This document shows, piece by piece, positions 44,061 to 54,359 of a stretch of 64,000 nt of DNA. The notes beneath the pieces were generated by a model, which was given only the letters and a program-made list of their open reading frames with translations, was not told the DNA's origin and made no database searches. The position numbers were made by a program, and so were the translations under genes. Position 1 is the stretch's first letter, and every line of letters begins with the position of its first letter. The DNA is from Chrysogorgia sp. JL179-B06 (Eukaryota > Cnidaria > Anthozoa > Scleralcyonacea > Chrysogorgiidae): positions 408,501 to 472,500 of the forward strand of contig JAYKKM010000119.1 in NCBI GenBank assembly GCA_035772405.1, given 5' to 3'.

Positions 44061-45382
44061 ACAGAGAGACACAGAGAGACACGGACAGATACATATTGAC
44101 ACGTAGAGACACAGAGATACACAGAGAGACACACAGAGACACACAGAGACACACAGAGACACACAGAGACACACAGAGACACACAGAGATACACAGAGAC
44201 AAAGAGAGACACAGAGAGACACAGAGAGACATATAGAGACACAGAGAGACACATAGATAGACGCTGAGAGACACAGAGAGACACAGAGAGACATATAGAG
44301 ACACAGAAAGACACATAGAGACACAGAGAAACAAAGAGAGACACATAGAGACACAGAGAGACAGAGAGACATAGAGAGATACAGCAAGATACAGAGAGAA
44401 ACAGAGAGACACAGAGAGACACAGAGAGAGACATAGAGAGATACAGCGAGACACAGCGAGACACAGAGAGACACAGAGAGACACAGAGACATAGAGAGAT
44501 ACAGCGAGACACAGAGAGACACATCGCGACACATCGAGTCACACAGAGTCATATAGAGTCACACAGAGACATATAGATACACCGAGAGACACAGAGAGAC
44601 ACATAGGGACACATAGGGACATACAGAGACACCTAGAGACACGTAGAGACACATAGACGCACAGAGAGACACAGAGAGACACAGGGAGACACACAGAGCC
44701 ACAGAGAGGCACATAGAGACACATATAGACACAGAGAGATACAGAGAGACACAGAGGGACACAGAGAGACACAGCGAGACAGAGAGATACAGTGAGACAC
44801 AGAGAGACACAGAGACAGCGAGAGACATAGAGAGACACATAGAGACACATAGAGACACAGAGAAACACAGAGAGACAAACAGAGACACAGAGAGACACAG
44901 AGAGACACAGTGAGACACAAAGAGACACAGAGAGACACATAGAGACACAGAGAGACACAGAGAGATACAGAGAGACATATAGAGATACAGCGAGACACAG
45001 AGAGACACAGAGAGAAGCAGAGAGACACATAGAGAAAAAGAGAGACAAAAAGAGACACAGGGACACACAGAGAGACACAGAGAGACAAGAGATACAGGGA
45101 GACACAGAGAGACACAGAGACATAGAGAGACATAGAGAGACACAGAGAGACACAGAGAGACACAGGGAGCCACAGCGAGACACAGAGACATAGAGAGACA
45201 CAGAGAGATACAGAGAGACAGAGAGACGCAGAGAGACATTAGAGACACATAGAGAAACAGAGAGTCATAGAGAGTCATAGAGAGACACCACGAGACACAG
45301 AGAGACATAGGGAGACACAGAGAGACAAGGAGAGACACGGAGAGACACAGAGAGACACAGAGAGACACATAGAGACACAGAG

Positions 45383-45938
45383 ACACATAGACACAGAGAG
45401 ACACAGAGAGACACAGAGAGACACAGAGAGACACAGAGAGACACAGAGAGACACAGAGAGACACAGAGAGACACAGAGAGACACAGAGAGACATAGAGAG
45501 ACACAGAGAGACACATAGAGACACGGAGAGACACGGAGAGACAAGGAGAAACACATAGAGACACAACGAGACACAGGGAGACACAGAGAGACACAGGGAG
45601 ACATAGAGAGACACATAGAGACAGAGAGACACAGAGGGACTCAGAGAGACACAGAGAGACACCTAGAGACATAGAGAGAGACAGCGAGATACAGAGAGAC
45701 ATAGAGAGATACAGCGAGACACAGAGAGACACAGAGAGACACAGAGAGACACAGAGAGACACAGAGAGACATAGAGAGACACAGAGAGACACATAGAGAC
45801 ACGGAGAGACACGGAGAGACAAGGAGAAACACATAGAGACACAACGAGACACAGGGAGACACAGAGAGACACAGGGAGACATAGAGAGACACATAGAGAC
45901 AGAGAGACACAGAGGGACTCAGAGAGACACAGAGAGAC
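45383..45938. repeat. 278-bp tandem duplication within copy B
   Basis: ACAAGGAGAAACACATAGAG is at 45,541 and 45,819, and ACCTAGAGACATAGAGAGAG at 45,661 and 45,939, both 278 bp apart. Copy A has one copy, near 34,250-34,600. Confidence 0.88.
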
Positions 45939-48614
45939 ACCTAGAGACATAGAGAGAGACAGCGAGATACAGAGAGACATAGAGAGATACAGCGAGACAC
46001 AGAGAGACACAGAGAGAAACAGAGAGAAACAGAGAGAAACAGGGAGACACAGAGAGACACAGAGTGACATATAGAGACACAGAGAGACACGGAGAGACAC
46101 ATAGAGACACATAGAGACACATAGAGATACAGAGAAACACAGAGGGACACAGAGAGACACAGAGAGACACAGAGATACAGTGAGACACAGAGAGATACAG
46201 AGACACAGAGAGACACAGAGAGACACATAGAGACACATAGAGACACAGAGAGACAAAGAGAGACAAAGAGAGACAAATGGAGAGACATAGAGAACACAGA
46301 GAGACACACAGAGACACAGAGACACACAGAGCGACACCGAGAGACACAGAGAGACACATAGGGACACAGAGAGACATAGAGATACACAGAGATACAGTGA
46401 GACACAGATAGACACAGAGAGACACGTAGAGCCACAGAGAGACACAGAGCGACACATAGAGACACAGAGAGAGATAGAGAGACACAGAGACATACAGAGA
46501 GACACAGAGAGACACAGAGAGACATAGAGAGACAAAGAGAGACACGGAGAGACACAGAGGGACACATAGAGACATAAAGGGACATAGAGGGACATAGCGA
46601 TACAGACAGATACAGTGAGACACAGAGAGACATAGAGAGAAACAGAGAGACACAGAGAGACACAGAGAGACACAGAAAGACACATAGAGCCACAGAGAGC
46701 CACAGAGAGACACAGAGAGACAGAGGGACACAGAGAGACATAGAGATACACAGAGATACAGTGAGACACAGAGAGACACAGAGAGACACATAGAGCCACA
46801 GAGAGACACAGAGAGACACATAGAGACACAGAAAGAGATAGAGAGACACCGAGAGACACAGAGAGACACAGAGAGACACAGAGAGAGAGAGACACACAGA
46901 GAGACACAAAGGGACAGAGAGAGACACCTAGAGACACGTAGAGACACGTAGAGACACATAGACGCACAGAGAGACACAGAGAGACACAGAGAGACACATA
47001 GAGCCACAAAGAGACATATAGAGACACAGAGAGAGATAGAGAGACACAGATACATACAGCGAGACACAGAGAGACACAGCGAAACACAGAGAGACACAGA
47101 GAGACACATAGAGACACAGAGACACATAGAGACACATAGAGACATATAGAGACACAGAGAGACACATAGATAGACGCTGAGAGACACAGAGAGACATATA
47201 GAGAAACAGAGAGACACATAGAGACAAAGAGACACAGAGAGACACAGAGAGACAGAGAGACAGAGAGACAGAGAGATACAGCAAGATACAGAGAGACACA
47301 GAGAGACACAGAGAGACACAGCGAAACACAGAGAGACACAGAGAGATACAGAGAGACACAGAGATAGACAGAGAAACACAGAGAGACACAGAGAGACACA
47401 GAGAGACAGAGAGACACATAGAGACACAGAGAGACACATAGAGACATATAGAGACACAGAGAGACACATAGATAGACGCTGAGAGACACAGAGAGACACA
47501 GAGAGACAGAGAGACACATAGAGACACAGAGAAACAAAGAGAGACACATAGAGACACAGAGAGACAGAGAGACAGAGAGACAGAGAGATACAGCAAGATA
47601 CAGAGAGACACAGCGAAACACAGAGAGACACAGAGAGAGACAGGGAGACACAGAGAAACACAAAGAGACACAGAGAGACACAGAGAGACAGAGAGACATA
47701 GAGAGATTCAGCAAGACACAGAGAGATACAAAGAGACACAGAGAGACATAGAAAGACACAGAGAGAAACAGAGAGACACAGAGAGACACAGAGAGACACA
47801 GCAAAACACAGAGAGACACAGAGAGCACATAGAGACACAGAGAGACACAGAGAGACACAGAGAGACAAAGAGAGACACGGAGAGACACAGAGAGACACAT
47901 AGAGACACAGAGAGACACAGAGAGAAACAGAGAGACACAGAGAGACATAGAGAGACACAGAGAGACACAGAGAGATACAGCGAGACATAGAGATACAGCA
48001 AGATACAGAGAGACACAGAGAGACACAGAGAGACACAGAGAGATACAGAGAGAGACAGAGAGAGACAGAGAAACACAGAGAGACACACAGAGACACACAG
48101 AGACACACAGAGACACATAGAGACACAGAGAGACACAGAGAGACACAGAGAGACATACAGAGATACAGAGAGACACATAGAGACACAGCGAGACACAGAG
48201 AGACACATAGAGACACAGAAAGATATAGAGAGACACAGAGAGATACAGAGAGACACAGAGAGGCACAGAGAGACACAGAATGACACAGAGAGACAGAGAG
48301 ACACAGAGAGACATAGAGAGACACAGAGAGACATAGAGAGATACAGCGAGACACAGAGAGACATAGAGAGATACAGAGAGACACAAAGAGACACATAGAG
48401 ACATAGAGCGACACATAGAGACGCATAGAGACACAGAGAGACACAGAGAGACACAGAGAGACACCGAGAGACACAGAGAGACACATAGAGAAACAGAGAA
48501 ACACAGAGAGACACAGAGAGACACATAGAAACACAGAGAGACACATAGAGACACAGAGAGAGAGACATAGACACATAGAGAGACACATAGAGACACAGAG
48601 AGAGACAGAGAGAC

Positions 48615-49368
48615 ATAACAATCCAACTAGGAAGCTGGTACGAGGGTGCAACGTGTCAGCTATTTGCGCGTTAATTCACTCTATTTGCTCGTCAATGCCT
48701 TCTATTTGCGTTTCCTTATAATAATACGTACGGTACTAGAAACACTTTGCAGTTCGACTAGTTTCATTTAGCATATTAATAGCAAAAATAAGATAATTTT
48801 ACTAATGCAGTGGCATAGAAACATGCTTTAAGGAAACAGTAACACTGAAACCATTGACATATTTCTATTTTATTCATTAAATAATGAGTCATTTACAGAT
48901 ATGATGACTTTGGTTTCAACTGTTCATTTAGTACTCAGCGTTCAAGGGAATGCAGGCTCTCAATATATACATTTCATAGTTGTTGTACAACATATAATTA
49001 CTTTTTTAAAGTATATTTGTGAATTAAAGTTAAAAAATAATATTTTTGGAAAAAGTGGGGCATCCACCCAGCTCCCACTCCGTGGTTCGTATGGCATTAA
49101 TAAACCTATAATGCATCTTTTCAAAAGCAATGTTACAATGTTTGTGCAGTGATGGAGCGGTTTGAATATTGTGAGCAGGCACTCAAGTAATCTTGAATTT
49201 GTAAGTCTCGGAAATACCTATAACATGTTCATGGACGATCAACTTCACACATCTAATGTTCATTATCATAAGTGCACAACCAGCTATAGTCAACAGTATT
49301 TTAAGACATTCAACTTGTCTTGTTTCAACTTGATGTTGCTGCTCATGTTGCTAGCTGATTAATGATAC
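48615..49368. other. Unique AT-rich flank of the satellite, no gene recognised
   Basis: Complex sequence begins abruptly with ACATAACAATCCAACTAG. Two short plus-strand frames (83 and 66 codons) have no recognisable motif and could be chance. CTATTTGC recurs three times near 48,660-48,710 (CTATTTGCGCG, CTATTTGCTCG, CTATTTGCGTT). I see no promoter or RNA gene. Confidence 0.7.
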
Positions 49369-49670
49369 TAATATCACGTTAGCGAGTTTTCCCTTTGTCT
49401 TAACGGGTTGATTTAATCACTAAACACCCCGATTGAAGTTGTATTAGAACTAATACGACCGCGGCAAACCGTGACGACAGGTAGTATTACACTAATACGA
49501 CCTAAGGTAGGATGAACCCCAGTAGAATTATCAAATCACACACGAAACATTGCAGTATTACATCATTTTTATTAACCCAACGAAAACACAAATATAAAAC
49601 GTCCTGCCATCTCGAAGTATGCAAAGACTGCCGCACCCTTTCGCACCCTTAACTCGCAAACGTGATATTA
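49369..49670. mobile_element. MITE with ~18-bp terminal inverted repeats and TA ends
   Basis: The left end reads TA-ATATCACGTTAGCGAGTT and the right end AACTCGCAAACGTGATAT-TA. The ends are inverted repeats with one mismatch, flanked by TA on both sides. The element is about 302 bp with no coding capacity. TA target duplication and short inverted repeats are typical of non-autonomous Tc1/mariner-type elements, which is the inference here; no transposase is visible. Confidence 0.75.
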
Positions 49671-49677
49671 CAAAGTA

Positions 49678-49832
49678 ATATCATGAAATGAGGCGTATTA
49701 GCTATTAAACCGCGCCCACTCGATTCGGGTCATTTAGTAAAATTCCCTCGGGCCTTCGGCCCTCGGGAATTTTACTAAATGACCCTCATCGAGCGGGCGG
49801 TTTAATAGCTAATACGCCTCATTTCATGATAT
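49678..49832. mobile_element. Foldback MITE, almost a perfect hairpin
   Basis: Two arms of about 75 bp lie around the tiny loop GGGCC-TTC-GGCCC, with TA on both outer sides (49,676-49,677 and 49,833-49,834). The left arm starts ATATCATGAAATGAGGCGTA and the right arm ends with its complement. The arms differ by only a few bases near AAACCGC. Its ATATCA terminus resembles that of the neighbouring MITE, only 8 bp away, so the two may use the same transposase. Confidence 0.8.
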
Positions 49833-50230
49833 TACTTATAATCATACTGTACTTTGATAATCACTATAGAAAGTAAACCATCAAATAAGGTTTCTGCAGA
49901 AATACTGAAAACTAGTTGTTGCAGGTTAGTAGTATGAAGGTTAGTACAATGGGTTAATATAATAGGGTGATGGTTAGTATAAGGGTTTGATTTTGGGTTA
50001 GGGTTATTTTTCAAACCTTTATACTAACCGTCACCCACCCTAATATTATTGACCCTCGTACTCAGTGCTCTCACTTTTAAGGAATTTCGTTAAACTGAGG
50101 AAAATAGAGATATCTCAGGATATTGTACTTATCACTGATAAGAAAATGAAGACAAAATTATTTGGAATAATATAATAAAACTGGAAACACAACAAAAAAG
50201 TAGTGACAGTACGTTTCCCCCGGCGAAAAT
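49833..50230. other. AT-rich stretch with a 26-bp-stem hairpin (49,965-50,036)
   Basis: GGGTGATGGTTAGTATAAGG (49,965 on) pairs with CCTTTATACTAACCGTCACC (ending 50,035), giving a 26-bp stem with two mismatches. The 20-nt loop contains GGGTTAGGGTTA. GGTTAGTA also recurs three times just to the left. No gene is recognised. Confidence 0.75.
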
Positions 50231-50650
50231 GTGTTCATGAATTGATGAACTTTCATGGGTCGTTCATGAATGTTCATATCCGTTCATGAATAGTTCATGT
50301 TCAGTTCATCAATAATGAAACATGTAGTTCATGAATAACTGTTCATGAACTATTCATGAATGCATTTCATGAACAGTTCATGAGGTATGATGAACAACAA
50401 ATTAGTTCATGAATTTTATGTTCATTATGTTGTATCGTTCAGGAACGTTCATGAATATTCATAGTAAATCTATTGATTATTTCATGAACTTTATTATTCA
50501 TGAGAATTTCATGAAACTTGTTCATGAATATTTAATGAAATTTTGATGAACAACAGTCACATTTAAATGACAAAATACAGTTATTCATGAAAGGTTCATG
50601 AAATTTGGTCATGAATAATTCATTGGTGATCATTTCATGAAATGTACTCA
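50231..50650. repeat. TTCATGAA palindrome-word cluster 1
   Basis: The self-complementary octamer TTCATGAA occurs about fifteen times by eye in some 420 bp, with one-base variants (TTCATGAG, TTCATCAA, TCATGAAC) between. Spacing is irregular, so this is not a simple tandem repeat. The same word builds the two large inverted arms at 52.9-53.4 and 55.5-56.0 kb. Confidence 0.85.
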
Positions 50651-50832
50651 TTTGATTCCACTACTGTATCGCAGAAACTGCGCTGTGACACAAATCCGCA
50701 TGTCTTTGTTCCAGTTTTACTGCAAAATTGGTCTTAATTAGCTTCTTTATATTTTAGACATTTTACCAAGTGAGTCAGTATACTCAGTACTGGTCTGGCT
50801 CGTGGCTATATATAGACTAGCTAGAATCAAAA

Positions 50833-51512
50833 AGTCAAAACGTACCGTAATTCATTTTAGTCTACGTTAAAGTGAAGAATGAGCCGTTTAGTCCAAATGC
50901 TATAGTTGTCTGAATGAGCGCATGTAGTAATGTACTTTTCCATTTTGACCCAATATAATTGGCAGGAAATAGCAAAAATACTTTGTTGATGCTGAAGAGA
51001 TAATTACTTAATCTGTTAATAGACTTGTAAGTAACAGTAGCAGTTCTAGCATCTGCGATCTAGCTAACACAATATACCTATAAATTAGAAGAATCCTAAT
51101 TGAGCTTTTTCCAATACCGTCAGAGATGCTTCATGCTTGCGGCTATATGATAGGGCGTAATTCAATCCCGCTCAAGTGTCATTACTGAGACCATTTTGAC
51201 GCCTGTCTTTGAATATTTGAATATTGTGCGTTAAAAGCCGTTGATACGGAATGGATAATTCCACACAGTTTGGTGAACGTCTTAAAGAAAGGAGGAAAAG
51301 TGCGCTGGTACTTGCATTTAATGCTGCTATAGCTCTCAGTCTGCTGAAATTCTCTTCAACGTTTACAAGGAACCAAATTAACAATCGCACAATCGGTGCC
51401 ATTCACTGTATCATGTATAGTCCGGTGCAATGCTTGGTTATGTATAATTTATATTACTCGGCGTTCCTATTAACAGTGTAAGCGTTTAATGTAGTTTCTT
51501 CAATTTCATTGT
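50833..51512. repeat. Outer inverted-repeat arm, left
   Basis: This arm matches the reverse complement of 56,512-57,072. Outer ends read AGTCAAAACGTACCGTAATT on both sides; the inner end is around GTGTAAGCGTTTAATG...TTTCTTCAATTT. Long stretches are nearly identical: over about 200 bp at 51,120-51,335 I count roughly five differences. The left arm is ~120 bp longer, partly from extra sequence at about 51,005-51,110. It contains a short open frame that is conserved in the other arm. Confidence 0.88.
51251..51481 (+). CDS. Small open frame in the outer arm (hypothetical, possibly an exon remnant)
   Basis: This 76-codon frame starts MDNSTQFGERLKERRKSALV, then LAFNAAIA. The inverted counterpart near 56,750 reading leftwards has the same first 28 residues; the only base difference over these ~85 bp is a T/C change in an Asn codon (synonymous). 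After AIA the two arms diverge and the proteins differ completely. I recognise no family. It may be part of a transposon gene or a cellular exon captured in the repeat, or just chance in a recently copied DNA segment. Confidence 0.25.
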   Translation: MDNSTQFGERLKERRKSALVLAFNAAIALSLLKFSSTFTRNQINNRTIGAIHCIMYSPVQCLVMYNLYYSAFLLTV

Positions 51513-52418
51513 TATGCAACATATATATAATCTATTATTATAAAACTTATCTCGTTAGAGCATTCGTGCCGACCTAATTGAATACCGACGCATAAAGATT
51601 ATCTAAATGATCTTATCTACTATTGCGTGTTTCTTGTCATATTTATAATTACCATCTTGTTAGCAGTCTCCTGAAAATCTTTTATTGTCTTTAATTAGAA
51701 TGATTTTATACCACACGCACATTTGTTGATTTTGTTTAATTAAATTGAGCATGATTGGGTATTAAATTTAAGCGAAGAAGAACCATTCGATTAATTTACA
51801 TTAATTGTCGTAACGAACCTTTAAAGTCGAATTGGTTCTTAAATACTTTGTGAAACTGTAAAATGATATAACGATTATGGAGCTTATGATATCTCCTATC
51901 TTACCATGTCAATTTAGTTAGGAACTAAAATTATTTACTATATGGAAAAACTTTTCAACCGACTTGCCTTGGCCAGAGTATTCCAGAGCAACGCCTTTAT
52001 TTTGTCGAGCAAGAGACTCAGTCCAAATCCACCTGATTGGTTGATCTAAGATTACAGTTATCAATCACATTTACCCTCTGAACGAATAAGTCGCAGAGAG
52101 ACCACAGAGACCAGAGAGAACAGAATATCCAGAAGAGCAGTATATACAGAGCTGCGCTGAGCAGAACCCAACCAAGAAGAGAACCTTGAGTGAGAAGAAC
52201 TTCTCGAGCCCTGAAACTTATCCTTGAACCTTGAATCTTTAACCTTGAATCTTGAACTTATCCTGTGAACAGAACGACAACCGTATAAAGAACTCAGAAG
52301 ATCTAAAGAATAGCGAAGTAAAGCAGAACAAAGAACACGAAAGAATATCCTGAACATTTGAACTAACTTTATATATACTTTTAGTAGATTCCTTGCATTT
52401 GTTATCCTATTAATAACT
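51513..52418. other. AT-rich interval with no recognised gene
   Basis: There is no homologue of this interval on the opposite side of the inverted nest, so it may be an insertion into the left arm. At 52,090-52,140 a short tract (CGCAGAGAGACCACAGAGAC) resembles the satellite unit, and nearby CCTTGAATCTT/CCTTGAACC words repeat. A 98-codon minus-strand frame (52,061-52,357) covers this low-complexity tract and has no motif I know. Confidence 0.6.
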
Positions 52419-52543
52419 TCTTATTAACCGAGAGCGCGGTCATTACGGGATTATCAGACCGAGCCCGCTAGGGCGAGGTTCGTACATAAAAGACCGAGGT
52501 CTGATATTTTCCCGTAATGACCAAGCGTTCGAGGTTAATAAGA
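52419..52543. mobile_element. Foldback element, ~125 bp
   Basis: The left arm has CTTATTAACCGAGAGCG, GGTCATTACGGGA and ATCAGACC. The right arm carries the complements in reverse order (GGTCTGAT, TCCCGTAATGACC written as TTTCCCGTAATGACC, and GGTTAATAAGAG). The loop is AG/GC-rich. Arms of about 42-46 bp with some mismatches and no coding content suggest a short MITE. Confidence 0.7.
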
Positions 52544-52868
52544 GGTTTATTATATGGCATGTCTTTTTTAAACAACATACTTTACATACGTTTTGAGTGA
52601 CAGAATCGTCATTTTCAATCTTGTTCTTGTTCTTCTATTGCTTTCATGATAGTAAGACTCTCTTTAGATTGTTCATCGTCCGAATCGTAGATGATTTAGT
52701 GCTTAATTTACTAAATTCGTTAAATTTTTGCTGCTTTTCAAAGTTTCCTATCGTTGTAAACAAAATGGCTGACAAAATCCGTAATCCGGACCGGTCCATT
52801 ACGGGAAATAACGAACCGGCACGTGACGTGTCTCAGCCAATCAGAGCACGCAATTTCACCGGAAGTAG
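52544..52868. other. Interval between foldback elements, no recognised gene
   Basis: AT-rich at first, then GC-richer around 52,780-52,830, with short internal inversions (CCGTAATCCGGACCGG, CCATTACGGGAAATAACG). A 100-codon plus-strand frame starting 52,597 has no motif I recognise. Confidence 0.5.
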
Positions 52869-53404
52869 CTTGTACCTTGTATACACAAAATGTTCATGAA
52901 CTTATATGGTTCATGAACTATCACTTTCATGAACTCGGCCATTTAATGTTTTGATGCATGGGCATGAACTGTTCATGTACTAGTGGATATTCATGGACAA
53001 AATTAATGACCTAATTATCGAACAATTCATCACATTTTCACCGGGGAGTTCATGAACAATTCATTAACAATGTTCATGAATTGTTCATCAAAATTTATAA
53101 CCGTATTATATTCCTAATTAAGTTCATGAACTATTCATGAACTGTGAACATCATCAACCTTCCATTTAATGTTCATGAGTTATTTCATGAACAATTCATG
53201 AACAATGTTCATGAATTGTTCATGAATGTTCATAAACCGTTTTGCCAAATTCAGCTCATGAACTGTTCCTGAACTAAAATGTTCATGAACTTGAATAATA
53301 AATTTCATTTAATGTTCATGGCATATTCATGAATAGTTCATGAATTTATCAAGAATATTCATGAATAATATTCATGAATTATTCGTGAACAATTCATCAA
53401 ATTT
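52869..53404. repeat. Middle inverted-repeat arm, left (TTCATGAA-rich)
   Basis: It begins CTTGTACCTTGTATAC and ends AATTCATCAAATTT, matching the reverse complement of 55,516-56,041 along its whole length with scattered differences and small indels. Shared non-palindromic landmarks (CTCGGCCATTTAAT, TTTTGATGCA, GTGAACATCAT) show true homology and not merely shared TTCATGAA words. There is no coding potential. Confidence 0.88.
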
Positions 53405-53421
53405 CGCCTGGGTCATTTTTG

Positions 53422-53560
53422 TAGATAGATAGATAGATAGAAACTTTATTTATACACGCTGCCCCGTCAACCGAAGCTGATTTCCACATTGTCTGATTGT
53501 CTGATCATCACAGTCTATCAGACACTTAAAACAACTTAAAACACTTGAAAAGTGTAGAGA
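53422..53560 (-). mobile_element. Probable 3' end of a LINE on the minus strand
   Basis: A (TAGA)n run at 53,422-53,440 is followed by TTTATT (AATAAA on the minus strand, 53,445-53,450) and complex sequence. This is the layout of a LINE 3' end with a tandem tail, like the two dead LINEs in the satellite. No reverse transcriptase is visible, so this is at most a short 5'-truncated copy, and its upstream limit is a guess. Confidence 0.4.
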
Positions 53561-54359
53561 TGACATCACGCGATGTCACGTGTTACGAACACGTGAGTCG
53601 TGAGTTAATATTACAGTTGTTAATAAGACAGTCTATTTTGTACACGTTATATATATATATATATTAAATATATAAACTACTCGTTACAAAAAGTTTAACT
53701 AATCATTACAAAATTACATATTACTGGTAAAAAATTATTTTGTAATGAGTTTGTCAGCATTACTGTCTGTGACATTATTTTTCAGTGAAAACTCGGGCAC
53801 GTCAAAAAACGTTTAAATTTAAAAATTTTGCCTTTTCAGTTTTCACGCTTGGCCCAAGTCCCCTACGCGGTCGACCACACAAATATTTAATTTTATAGTT
53901 TAGTTAATATAATATAATACAATAATTTAGTTTCCACAAAGAGGCTCCAGCAGCAGAATCTAAGGAATTCATATAGCAACAGGAAGTGAGAGCCTGTAGT
54001 AACCTTCGTACTATAAACCATTGACTTTACCGGTATATAAACCATGGAACAATTCTAGTTTACAGTCTTTCTCTAGAAACCAATTACAATATTTGATTGT
54101 AGTAGTGGTGTGGAGCAACATATGGACATTGGAGATGTATACAAGTTGTCACTTAATTCTGTTTTATTGGTGTTTCATACCCGACTATATGCCCAGCCGC
54201 CCTGTGTTGGTGAAATTCAGTTCGAACTGACAAACAAATCCCCTTTTCAAATTGACAATACATTGCGTAAATTTCAGACCGGTCATGCCAGACCCAAATT
54301 TATCATCAACCTGTATGAAAAAAAATTCGATAACGTAGTACGTACATTTTATACAGGGT
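53561..54359. other. AT-rich interior of the middle element, with a small hairpin
   Basis: A (TA)n run lies at about 53,649-53,663. Arms ACTCGTTACAAAA (about 53,678) and TTTTGTAATGAGT (ending about 53,750) make a small hairpin of roughly 75 bp. Frames at 54,021-54,361 are short and overlapping, with no known motif. Confidence 0.5.

Larger units (their letters stand above)
34821..46210. repeat. Large tandem duplication, copy B (~11.4 kb, expanded)
   Basis: This is the direct neighbour of copy A in the same orientation. It is longer by about 1.3 kb, nearly all explained by three internal tandem duplications absent from A: 312 bp (anchors 35,061 and 35,373), 682 bp (anchors 43,239 and 43,921) and 278 bp (anchors 45,541 and 45,819). 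The order of variants is otherwise collinear with A, so the 10-kb duplication came first and these growths came after it. Confidence 0.9.
10794..48614. repeat. Decamer satellite array, segment 3 (irregular to ~16.4 kb, then homogeneous)
   Basis: This segment is uninterrupted (NA)n satellite. Up to about 16,420 it has the mixed 8/10/12-mer texture of segments 1 and 2. From there to the end it is dominated by regular CACAGAGAGA decamers with point variants, with only small octamer-rich patches (for example near 24.2, 30.6, 33.1, 41.0 and 44.1 kb). The right edge at about 48,614 is sharp, passing into AT-rich unique sequence. The longest minus-strand frame inside it is 1,739 codons (14,222-19,441), with a 10-residue period. 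It reads the same in all three frames because a 10-bp unit cycles through frames every 30 bp. I reject it as a gene. Confidence 0.97.

Noticed and set aside
1..48614. CRISPR array
   Set aside because: The repeats have no unique spacers of constant length, and the setting is eukaryotic (LINEs, 5.8S/28S).
1..48614. Telomeric repeat
   Set aside because: CACAGAGAGA and its variants do not resemble known telomere repeats, and the array shows kilobase duplications and internal insertions typical of satellite DNA.
52061..52357. 98-codon minus-strand frame, considered as a gene or LTR fragment
   Set aside because: It is Ser/Arg/Leu-rich from short repeated words, with no LTR ends (TG...CA), primer site or polypurine tract seen.
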